Below are positions 1-4,689 of a DNA stretch of 16,579 nucleotides, one piece after another. The DNA comes from Methanobrevibacter sp. (GTDB lineage: Archaea > Methanobacteriota > Methanobacteria > Methanobacteriales > Methanobacteriaceae), in contig JAGCBE010000372.1 of the NCBI GenBank assembly GCA_017652345.1, positions 1 to 16,579 of the forward strand, written 5' to 3'. Position 1 is the stretch's first letter; each line of letters starts with the position of its first letter. The position numbers were made by a program, and so were the translations under genes. The notes below the pieces were generated by a model. That model worked only from the letters and a program-made list of their open reading frames with translations, had not been told where the DNA came from and ran no database searches.

Positions 1-141
1 AAAATATTGGACAATTCGCAATATTTGGTCAGTCGCAATTTTTGGTCAGTGAAAATCGCCTTATGTGATAGTTTTGTGAAAACTGTTAAATGATTTGTTT
101 AATTACTGACTGTATATTTATTTTTGTGAAAGGTGTACAAA
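1..141. repeat. Left inverted terminal repeat (141 bp)
   Basis: Bases 1-141 are the exact reverse complement of 16439-16579; the match breaks at base 142 (g here, t on the reverse complement of the other end). Together with a protein-primed-type polymerase this indicates a linear genome with terminal protein on both 5' ends and replication origins at the very tips. The end begins AAAA, a short run that would allow the sliding-back initiation known for phi29-type polymerases (inference). The repeat also contains a 17-bp tandem repeat (17-50) and two copies of TTTTGTGAAA, at 72-81 and 122-131. Confidence 0.97.
17..50. repeat. Tandem 17-bp repeats inside the ITR (origin-like iterons)
   Basis: CGCAATATTTGGTCAGT (17-33) is followed directly by CGCAATTTTTGGTCAGT (34-50), differing at one base. 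A weaker third copy (AATATTGGACAAT) overlaps the terminal bases 3-15. The same array is mirrored at 16530-16563. Repeats this close to a protein-primed origin may be binding sites for the terminal protein/polymerase complex or for a DNA-binding activator (inference). Confidence 0.8.
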
Positions 142-166
142 GAAAAGGACTACAAAAAGCAGTCCT
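141..166 (-). terminator. Intrinsic terminator of the leftward early operon
   Basis: Read on the minus strand, a 6-bp stem AGGACT / AGTCCT with a 9-nt loop is followed at once by TTTTCTTTG. It sits between the last small gene (stop at 187) and the ITR, so it would stop leftward transcripts before they run into the left origin. Confidence 0.85.
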
Positions 167-186
167 AGTAAAATAAATTATTTTGT

Positions 187-282
187 TTAATCGTCTTTAC
201 TTGAAAGGCTTGCTATAATTGACAACATAAATAAAACGAATATTGCACCGGTAAAAGCACCAGCAATAAAATCTACTGTCAT
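187..282 (-). CDS. Small single-pass membrane protein (31 aa)
   Basis: ATG at 282 has a strong Shine-Dalgarno AAGGAG eight bases upstream, and the gene starts 2 nt after the stop of the 64-aa gene. The 31-residue product begins MTVDFIAGAFTGAIF and consists of one hydrophobic helix (about residues 4-25) with GA.xGA-type small-residue spacing and a short charged tail (SSKDD). It is the last gene before the terminator at 141-166. It resembles two other tiny proteins in this genome (2707-2802 and 2986-3090) and the very short membrane proteins of clostridial phages that I recall under the label DUF3789; that family link is from memory. Function is unknown; a membrane-associated accessory role is possible. 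Confidence 0.7.
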   Translation of the reverse strand: MTVDFIAGAFTGAIFVLFMLSIIASLSSKDD

Positions 283-284
283 TA

Positions 285-479
285 TCAACACTCCTTATCA
301 ATAAACATCATATCATATTCACTTAAAGTATTAAGAATATCTTTTATAATTTCATCTCTATCTTTTTCACAATTAAAAGCATAAGCAATTTGTTTAATAA
401 ATGTTTTAAGAGCTTCATTCTGTTTTTCAAGCTCCTTAATATAATATTCAAGTGCTTTCTGTATAACTTTATCATTCAT
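285..479 (-). CDS. Small helical protein (64 aa), unknown function
   Basis: The ATG at 479 has AAAGGAG upstream and overlaps the end of the preceding gene by 8 nt, which suggests coupled translation. The product is mostly charged and predicted to be helical, with Lys/Glu-rich stretches (for example KELEKQNEALKTF, about residues 15-27) that could form a short coiled coil. It has two cysteines, one being the C-terminal residue. I do not recognise the family. It lies between the 63-aa gene and the 31-aa membrane protein at the end of the early operon. Confidence 0.75.
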   Translation of the reverse strand: MNDKVIQKALEYYIKELEKQNEALKTFIKQIAYAFNCEKDRDEIIKDILNTLSEYDMMFIDKEC

Positions 480-663
480 GTTTCAACACTCCTTTAATAT
501 TTCTCACCATTTCAACAGCCTCTTCAAGTGTATCTGCATATCCTATTGTGATTGGTGTTTTATAATATTCAATTCCTTTATATACGCCCCAGGGACGCTC
601 TTCATGTATCCAATATGTATCCATATAGTCAATGTAATCAACTTTAATTATTCTTTCACTCAT
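472..663 (-). CDS. Small protein (63 aa), unknown function
   Basis: I chose the ATG at 663 rather than the GTG at 672: the AAAAGGG Shine-Dalgarno lies about 10 nt from the ATG but would touch the GTG. The product is acidic and aromatic-rich (VDYIDYMDTYWIHEERPWG), then a short strand-turn segment (EYYKTPITIGYADTLEEAVEMV) ending in a helix. No family recognised. It follows the encapsidation ATPase by 15 nt and overlaps the 64-aa gene downstream, so it is part of the same transcript. Confidence 0.75.
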   Translation of the reverse strand: MSERIIKVDYIDYMDTYWIHEERPWGVYKGIEYYKTPITIGYADTLEEAVEMVRNIKGVLKHE

Positions 664-678
664 TTTCAACACACCCTT

Positions 679-1893
679 TTATAATCTTTCAACATTGTAT
701 TTCAATACGATATTTTCAAATATGAATTTTATATTGCTGTCACAATAGCGATACGTGAAACCCTTGTAAATGTCATTGATACCACTTGTAAAAGCTTCTG
801 TATTTTCTCCGTATCTGTTGCCGTTTGTATATAAAGGCAATGCTATATTATAGGGGAATACGTCCTCTATTGCCTTATAATAATTTTCTTCTCCGTACTG
901 ATCTATAAAATATTCTGGATATTGGACTAATATATTATACTTTTCAGTATTTCCCTTTTCACCTAATTTATTTAGATCATCGGGAGAATAAACCCAGTCA
1001 ATAGATTGTAATTCTTCATTTACTATAGGAAAATAACACCGGTCTGTGCTATCAGATATATAAAAATTATCAATGCTACTTCTTAAAAATGAAGGTTGTA
1101 CAGGGTAATCAACATCTTGCAAAAACACATCATAAGGGCGTGCAAAATCTCCGCTTGTGCCTACATTATAACCGTCAAGTCTATCTGCCTTCGGTATTTC
1201 CTTTTCACCTTCATAAGCCATTTGACCAAATTCGAAAGCTATAACTGCCGGGTCTCTAAATTTCTTTGATTTATATATTTTTATATCCCCAGGTTTCAGT
1301 CTATCTCTGTCAATATCAATATTAAAATATCTGTGGTATGGGTTATATTTTGATTCGTCGTTTAAGTTGTTACCTAATAACCACACTTTGCGCTCTCTCT
1401 TTCTGAATACAGTTGAAAGAATAGAAAGAAATTTTGTGATTTCAGCATCTAAATACCTACTTTGTGTATCTTCAATGTATTCATCAAATACAGCGTGATA
1501 TATAAACTTTGGAAAAACCATACCTTTGTATGCACTTGCTTGTGATAGATATAAAACAAGTCCCATTAATTCACCATTGCAGAAATATGCTTCTAATTCT
1601 CCATATTCACCGAAAGTAATATCATTTTGACCGTCGTAAAATAAACCGTGTGGCAAAATGTCTCCTTCTGGGGTTTCATGTGTACCGCTTTCTGCATGAT
1701 CTTCAAACCATGATGAGGCGGAAACCCCGTAATTTGTACGCCGAATAATACGGATAAAACCCCTATGATATTTTAAAAATTCTTCCTTCATTTCTGCCGT
1801 TATAGTTGTACTTTTTCCAGTGTCGCGCCCTGCCATAATAATATTATAGTCTGCATTTTTCTTTTTAATTCGTTTAAGACTTTGATATTTCAA
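679..1893 (-). CDS. phi29-type DNA encapsidation (packaging) ATPase
   Basis: Motor ATPase that would pump the linear genome into the prohead, acting at the portal vertex; comparable to phi29 gp16 but longer (404 aa against about 330). A Walker A motif AGRDTGKST lies at residues 21-29, and a Walker B motif YHAVFDE with D137/E138 follows. WLLGNN at about 171-176 may be the sensor, followed by NPYHRYF, as in this family. The start appears to be TTG at 1893 with AAGGGG nine bases upstream, formed by the end of the preceding gene (gap 6 nt). The gene sits among early-type small genes, transcribed from the 4615-4643 promoter rather than with the late structural genes as gene 16 is in phi29. Confidence 0.92.
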   Translation of the reverse strand: MKYQSLKRIKKKNADYNIIMAGRDTGKSTTITAEMKEEFLKYHRGFIRIIRRTNYGVSASSWFEDHAESGTHETPEGDILPHGLFYDGQNDITFGEYGELEAYFCNGELMGLVLYLSQASAYKGMVFPKFIYHAVFDEYIEDTQSRYLDAEITKFLSILSTVFRKRERKVWLLGNNLNDESKYNPYHRYFNIDIDRDRLKPGDIKIYKSKKFRDPAVIAFEFGQMAYEGEKEIPKADRLDGYNVGTSGDFARPYDVFLQDVDYPVQPSFLRSSIDNFYISDSTDRCYFPIVNEELQSIDWVYSPDDLNKLGEKGNTEKYNILVQYPEYFIDQYGEENYYKAIEDVFPYNIALPLYTNGNRYGENTEAFTSGINDIYKGFTYRYCDSNIKFIFENIVLKYNVERL

Positions 1894-1899
1894 ATTGTT

Positions 1900-2154
1900 T
1901 CACCCCTTCAAATATAATCTTTCGTCTGTACTACCCTTTTTAAATTCACAATTTGCTTTGCAATTGAAATATAAATACATCAAACTTTGAAAAGCATCTA
2001 CTAAAGTACATTGCCGCCCTGTATCAATTTTGCACCCTTTAACAGTGCAATGTATTCTTCTTGTAATATCTGTACTCCTTGAATTGTACAGCACATTTTC
2101 TAAAGGCTTATTATGTACCGGACATAAAATATTTAATTCCTGTCTATCAATCAT
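1900..2154 (-). CDS. Small Cys-rich protein (84 aa), possible zinc-binding
   Basis: Its ATG overlaps the stop of the 63-aa gene by 4 nt (ATGA), and AAGGGAG lies upstream. The product has a CPVH pair near residue 11 and a CTVKGC pair near residue 36, then three further cysteines (one in RQCTLVDAF, two in NCKANCEF). This spacing is compatible with a small zinc-binding fold, but no family is recognised. Its last codons provide the ribosome binding site of the packaging ATPase, so their translation is probably coupled. Confidence 0.75.
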   Translation of the reverse strand: MIDRQELNILCPVHNKPLENVLYNSRSTDITRRIHCTVKGCKIDTGRQCTLVDAFQSLMYLYFNCKANCEFKKGSTDERLYLKG

Positions 2155-2342
2155 TTTCTTTCACTCCCTTCAATTGTTCCACGTGAAACAATTGCACCCA
2201 CTTGAATTATATGATAATTGTACTGATTCAATGATCTATGCTTTATAAAGGTATATGCTTCTTTATAGTCACGAAAATATAAAGGCTTTAAACGTATATT
2301 AACAACTGCCGCACCCGTGATCATATTTCTTATCCAGTACAT
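2151..2342 (-). CDS. Small protein (63 aa) whose 3' end contains a parS site
   Basis: The ATG at 2342 has AAGGGGGT upstream, made from the last codons of the 125-aa gene. The product is basic and aromatic (MYWIRNMITGAAVVNIRLK); no family is recognised. The codons for GAIVSRGTI near the C-terminus encode the parS site at 2175-2190 within an almost perfect 24-bp palindrome, so this stretch is under both protein and DNA-site constraint. The TGA overlaps the next ATG. Confidence 0.75.
   Translation of the reverse strand: MYWIRNMITGAAVVNIRLKPLYFRDYKEAYTFIKHRSLNQYNYHIIQVGAIVSRGTIEGSERK
2175..2190. other. parS-type ParB/Spo0J binding site 1
   Basis: TGTTCCACGTGAAACA, an exact match to a known natural variant of the Bacillus chromosomal parS site. 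The flanks extend the palindrome to 24 bp (2171-2194), with only the C/A pair at 2179/2186 breaking symmetry. It lies inside the coding end of the 63-aa gene. One of four such sites in the genome. Confidence 0.88.
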
Positions 2343-2720
2343 TTATAAACCCCCTTCCCCACAACTATATTTTATAGTGTTGCTATTCATTTCTCTACAT
2401 ACTTTACAAGATTCAATATACTTTTCACATCTTTGTATTAAATCCTGGGGACTTTCTTTTGTTACTATATACGTTTGTCCGAAAGTTGTAATGCAGATAT
2501 ATGTAAAAGGCTTTTTAGAATGAATTATGCAATGCAGGGGGACAATGCCCCCCGTATATTCAATTATATTTCCGTCTGCGTGAATGTGATGTGTTTCACA
2601 AAAGCTGTCAATTCTTTTTAATTCTGATTCAGTGAGATTTTCAAGCTTCTTTTTGCTTCCGTCAGCATATATAACAAAAATTTCCCCTAATCTTTTATAA
2701 ACTGCTTCAATGATCTTCAT
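2343..2720 (-). CDS. Hypothetical protein (125 aa)
   Basis: I chose the ATG at 2720 (MKIIEAVYKRLG), which follows AGGGGGGT at normal spacing. A longer reading from 2756 would overlap the 31-aa membrane gene and has no good ribosome binding site. The N-terminal 35 residues look like a small beta sheet (EIFVIYADGSKKKLENLT). The middle holds HHIHADG and further His/Cys residues, and the C-terminal third has CEKYIESCKVC. The Cys/His content hints at metal or redox chemistry, but I recognise no family. The start lies 14 nt inside the 31-aa membrane gene. Confidence 0.72.
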   Translation of the reverse strand: MKIIEAVYKRLGEIFVIYADGSKKKLENLTESELKRIDSFCETHHIHADGNIIEYTGGIVPLHCIIHSKKPFTYICITTFGQTYIVTKESPQDLIQRCEKYIESCKVCREMNSNTIKYSCGEGGL

Positions 2721-2802
2721 AATCTGTACCCCCCTGTATAAAAGCAAGTAAAACACCGAAAACTGCCCCTAGTATTGAACTACCAACAATATATAATAAC
2801 AT
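2707..2802 (-). CDS. Small single-pass membrane protein (31 aa)
   Basis: The ATG at 2802 is preceded by AAAAGGAG with an 8-nt spacer, among the best ribosome binding sites in the window. The 31-residue product begins MLLYIVGSSILGAVFGVLL: one hydrophobic helix with small-residue spacing, then a short polar acidic tail (TDYEDH). The stop overlaps the start of the 125-aa gene by 14 nt. Size, layout and tail match the 31-aa and 34-aa membrane proteins at 187-282 and 2986-3090. Function unknown. Confidence 0.72.
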   Translation of the reverse strand: MLLYIVGSSILGAVFGVLLAFIQGGTDYEDH

Positions 2803-2807
2803 CTCTT

Positions 2808-3002
2808 TCACTCCTTTTCATTTAAATATTCTGCAATACACTTTTCGCAAGAGTCATATATACAAGGTGTTTTATAGCCTTCTAATACATCAATGATACA
2901 AAAAGTATGACCATGTATTGCTTTTAATCTACACATATTATTTTGCATTTCCACAAGTAAATTATATTCACTCATTTTCAAAATTTTATCTCTTTTTGTC
3001 AT
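2808..3002 (-). CDS. Small Cys-rich phage protein (64 aa)
   Basis: Three in-frame ATGs lie close together; I chose the one at 3002 (MTKRDKILKMSEYN) because AGGAG lies 9 nt upstream, whereas it abuts the first ATG. The start lies 17 nt inside the 34-aa membrane gene. The layout is a helical N-terminus (KILKMSEYNLLVEM), then C24 and C35, then a C-x4-C-x2-C cluster (C47, C52, C55) and an EYLNEK end. This resembles a small Cys-rich protein often seen in clostridial phages and prophages, with an NREKI-type start and a C..C...WLN end; the match is from memory. Probably zinc-binding; role unknown. Confidence 0.72.
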   Translation of the reverse strand: MTKRDKILKMSEYNLLVEMQNNMCRLKAIHGHTFCIIDVLEGYKTPCIYDSCEKCIAEYLNEKE

Positions 3003-3090
3003 TTTCATCATCTCCTATACAAGCAATACAAGATACAACTACAATTATCACAGAAGCGGACAACGCCCCCAGAAGAAAAGCACCTACCAT
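2986..3090 (-). CDS. Small single-pass membrane protein (34 aa)
   Basis: The ATG at 3090 follows the stop of the 63-aa gene by 1 nt, with AAAGGAG about 10 nt upstream inside that gene. The product begins MVGAFLLGALSASVII, has one long hydrophobic helix (about residues 2-25, including two cysteines) and a highly charged tail (DDENDKKR). It overlaps the 64-aa gene by 17 nt. It is the third of three similar tiny membrane proteins. Function unknown. Confidence 0.7.
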   Translation of the reverse strand: MVGAFLLGALSASVIIVVVSCIACIGDDENDKKR

Positions 3091-3091
3091 A

Positions 3092-3283
3092 TTATATCAT
3101 CTCCTTTAAATAATGATTTTCGTTATCTTCAATATAATTATCAATTGCCGTTTGCATCGCTTCACCTATTTTATATGCTTGTGTATCTGGGTCACTTGCA
3201 AGCAACCAATCCACAAAAATTTTTATATCCCTGGGGTCTGCTTTCATGTTATGGACTGCAACAAAATCTTTATATACATTCAT
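3092..3283 (-). CDS. Small acidic protein (63 aa), unknown function
   Basis: Its ATG overlaps the TGA of the 86-aa gene (ATGA), with GAGGGGA upstream. The product looks like a compact helical domain (DPRDIKIFVDWLLASDPD, then KIGEAMQTAIDNYIED) with an acidic end. No family recognised. Its final codons (TTAAAGGAGATGATATAA) supply the Shine-Dalgarno of the 34-aa membrane gene. Confidence 0.75.
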   Translation of the reverse strand: MNVYKDFVAVHNMKADPRDIKIFVDWLLASDPDTQAYKIGEAMQTAIDNYIEDNENHYLKEMI

Positions 3284-3540
3284 TTTCTTTTCCCCTCTTT
3301 GAAATATAAATTTGTAACGTACCTTGTGGATAATTCGTTATGCACAGATACTTTTATTAATCCTGCCCGTTTGCCTTTTGTAACAACTACGGCTTTTATA
3401 TTATCATTGTCAACTTTCTTTGATATATATCCTCTTTCGCTTCCTGTTCCCACAAATTCCAGAAACCCGGAAACAACAAGTTTCCGGATTTCCGCATATG
3501 TAACACCATTATACTTTTCACATAGTTCTTTTATAGTCAT
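3280..3540 (-). CDS. Possible helix-turn-helix DNA-binding protein (86 aa)
   Basis: Residues 1-45 read like a MerR/excisionase-type helix-turn-helix with a wing: TIKELCEKYNGVTYAEIRKL, then VVSGFLEFVGTGSERGYI. The remaining half is strand-rich and basic (AVVVTKGKRAGLIKVSVHN). It is the only product in the genome in which I see a plausible sequence-specific DNA-binding fold, so it is a candidate for the regulator that reads the ATTCGTAGAA or AAGGTGTATAC motifs at the promoters. The start at 3540 lies 1 nt after the 78-aa stop, with CGGGGGGT upstream. The HTH assignment is by eye and uncertain. Confidence 0.65.
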   Translation of the reverse strand: MTIKELCEKYNGVTYAEIRKLVVSGFLEFVGTGSERGYISKKVDNDNIKAVVVTKGKRAGLIKVSVHNELSTRYVTNLYFKEGKRK

Positions 3541-3541
3541 T

Positions 3542-3778
3542 TTAAAACCCCCCGTTTGTAATCTGATCTTTGATTGTATTATCTTCTGAACAATCCCATG
3601 CAGTTATAATTGTTTGGTATTCTTCCTGGGATAAGATACCTAATTGAAGGAGCATTAAAAGCTTTCCGTTAATCAAGTATCTGTAATTCAAGCTTTTAAA
3701 CATTTTCTTAGGTGTCTTTTTGATTTCTTCAATTTCGGTTTTTGCTATGGTTTCCATAATTTCTGCTTTGAACATCAT
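3542..3778 (-). CDS. Hypothetical protein (78 aa)
   Basis: Two adjacent ATGs lie at 3778 and 3775; AAGGGGGT about 8 nt upstream fits the first. Layout: a Lys/Glu-rich helical start (IAKTEIEEIKKTPKKM), then NYRYLINGKLLMLLQLG, then an acidic end. The segment LNYRYLINGKLLMLLQLGIL looks like a short two-helix unit. No family recognised. Overlaps or nearly touches both neighbours in the early operon. Confidence 0.72.
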   Translation of the reverse strand: MMFKAEIMETIAKTEIEEIKKTPKKMFKSLNYRYLINGKLLMLLQLGILSQEEYQTIITAWDCSEDNTIKDQITNGGF

Positions 3779-3791
3779 AATAGTTACCCCC

Positions 3792-4040
3792 TTAAAAACT
3801 TTTATAAGATTTTATATAATCTTCGGTCAATAGCCTTTCTGCTCTATGGCTTGATAAAAGGTCTGCGCATGTTTTATAAACGTTTTCAGCTTGTATAACA
3901 TATTCACCGTTGAAATTGTCTTGTGATATTCTGCATCTAACACCCAAAGCAAGAAGAAAATGCTCAAGCTGTTTTAGTTCTTCTTGTGTAAGTTGTAATA
4001 GATTACATTCTAGACCATACTTTTTGTTTATATGTTTCAT
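3792..4040 (-). CDS. Hypothetical protein (82 aa)
   Basis: I chose the ATG at 4040 (MKHINKKYGLECN), preceded by AAAGGGGGTTTCAAT. A longer reading from 4082 would begin inside the GC-rich hairpin at 4062-4081 and lacks a ribosome binding site. The product has a long helix (TQEELKQLEHFLLALG), a strand-turn part (RCRISQDNFNGEYVIQ) and a basic C-terminus. No family recognised. Confidence 0.75.
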   Translation of the reverse strand: MKHINKKYGLECNLLQLTQEELKQLEHFLLALGVRCRISQDNFNGEYVIQAENVYKTCADLLSSHRAERLLTEDYIKSYKSF

Positions 4041-4061
4041 ATTGAAACCCCCTTTAATTTG

Positions 4062-4081
4062 TGGGGGACTTTTGTCCCCCA
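4062..4081 (-). promoter_or_regulatory. GC-rich leader hairpin before the 82-aa gene (start 4040)
   Basis: TGGGGGAC / GTCCCCCA forms a perfect 8-bp stem with a 4-nt loop. It ends about 20 nt upstream of the ATG at 4040 and just before AAATTAAAGGGGGTTT, the gene's ribosome binding region. No T-run follows, so it is not a terminator. The C-run of its 3' arm could alternatively pair with the GGGGG Shine-Dalgarno. Similar hairpins precede the tail-knob, portal and terminal protein genes. Confidence 0.7.
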
Positions 4082-4088
4082 TATTATT

Positions 4089-4337
4089 TTATTTAAACTG
4101 CAAATATTTAAATTCTGCTGTATATCCGTTTTCGTCTGGCTTATCATATTCCTTGTAAATGTCCGGATAAAACATTTTAAATATTTCTTTCAGTTTTGAA
4201 ATTTGCTTTTCTGTAAGATCAAGAAATAGATAAGCTTGACACATAAAGAAATCAATTGTTTTTGTTCTTTCCGGTTCTGGCAATTGAGATATTTGTGTAA
4301 GTTTGTCGCACATACCGTTAAAATAAGCTTTTTTCAT
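4089..4337 (-). CDS. Hypothetical protein (82 aa)
   Basis: ATG at 4337 with GAGAGGAC upstream. The product appears wholly helical (MCDKLTQISQLPEPERTK, then LTEKQISKLKEIFKMFYPD) and ends in a polar tail with several aromatics. No family recognised. It is the second gene after the 4615-4643 promoter, so probably made early and in quantity; early phi29-type genes of this kind often affect host functions (inference). Confidence 0.75.
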   Translation of the reverse strand: MKKAYFNGMCDKLTQISQLPEPERTKTIDFFMCQAYLFLDLTEKQISKLKEIFKMFYPDIYKEYDKPDENGYTAEFKYLQFK

Positions 4338-4382
4338 AACGTCCTCTCTTTCTCCCCGTATTGCCGTTAGGTCAGCACCTTT

Positions 4383-4583
4383 TTATTCTTTATAAAATGC
4401 ATATACACCATTCATTCTCATAAGGAAATATTGCTCTCCGGTTTCTATGTCTGCCCAAATCTTAGTTCCACTATTCATTTCACCGATTACTTCACAAGTA
4501 ATTTTTTCATAAGGTATCGCTTCAAATCTACCGGGGTATTTTTTACTAGGTACTAATTCAATGCGTATTGCGGTCTTTTTCAT
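4383..4583 (-). CDS. Hypothetical protein (66 aa), first gene of second early operon
   Basis: This is the first gene downstream of the promoter at 4615-4643, with about 25 nt of leader. The ATG at 4583 has a purine-rich but imperfect ribosome binding site (GGAAAGG). The product looks like a small beta-rich domain: KKTAIRIELVPSKKYPGRFE, then KITCEVIGEM, KIWADIETGEQYFL and a final GVYAFYKE. This could be an OB- or SH3-like barrel, but no family is recognised. Confidence 0.75.
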   Translation of the reverse strand: MKKTAIRIELVPSKKYPGRFEAIPYEKITCEVIGEMNSGTKIWADIETGEQYFLMRMNGVYAFYKE

Positions 4584-4614
4584 AATTGTTGTCCCTTTCC
4601 TTTTCCTTGATTAT

Positions 4615-4643
4615 AGTATACACCTTATTCGTAGAAAAGTCAA
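4615..4643 (-). promoter_or_regulatory. SigA-type promoter of the small-gene/packaging ATPase operon
   Basis: Minus strand: -35 TTGACT (4638-4643), 17-nt spacer, -10 TATACT (4615-4620). The spacer contains TTCTACGAAT, also present in the spacer of the promoter at 8280-8308. A second copy lies 21 bp upstream, and a 17-bp A/T palindrome (4665-4681) sits further upstream as a possible UP element. The -10 overlaps AAGGTGTATAC, also found at the late start site. Confidence 0.88.
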
Positions 4644-4658
4644 GTCTATTCGTAGAAT
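4627..4658. promoter_or_regulatory. Pair of candidate operators ATTCGTAGAA
   Basis: Two copies of ATTCGTAGAA(T), at 4627-4636 (within the promoter spacer) and 4648-4658 (just upstream of the -35), are 21 bp apart, two turns of the helix. Each is an ATTC-NNN-GAAT dyad, the first with a base different at the end. A third copy is in the promoter spacer at 8293-8302. Position in and beside two early promoters suggests a repressor or activator site. Confidence 0.65.
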
Positions 4659-4664
4659 TTATGG

Positions 4665-4681
4665 TATATAAAATTTATATA
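4665..4681. promoter_or_regulatory. A/T palindrome, candidate UP element
   Basis: TATATAAAATTTATATA is a perfect 8-bp dyad around one central base. The first 16 bases recur exactly at 16424-16439, beside the late promoter. In both places it lies upstream of a -35 box, so it may bind the RNA polymerase alpha C-terminal domain or a bending protein (inference). The polymerase gene ends at 4690, so the element also separates two operons. Confidence 0.5.
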
Positions 4682-4689
4682 TCCCTATA

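Noticed and set aside
1304..1309. TTGACA on the minus strand inside the ATPase gene as a promoter
   Set aside because: Nearest TATAAA is 22 nt away; spacing is wrong and the context is conserved coding sequence. TTGACA sites at 2606 and 14056 fail for the same reason.
2536..2552. GGGGG/CCCCC hairpin in the 125-aa gene
   Set aside because: Wholly inside the coding part, far from any start or stop, with no T-run; unlike the intergenic hairpins it is not followed by a ribosome site.
3113..3589. 158-aa plus-strand ORF
   Set aside because: Opposite to three well-supported overlapping early genes, no ribosome site, and composition typical of an antisense frame.
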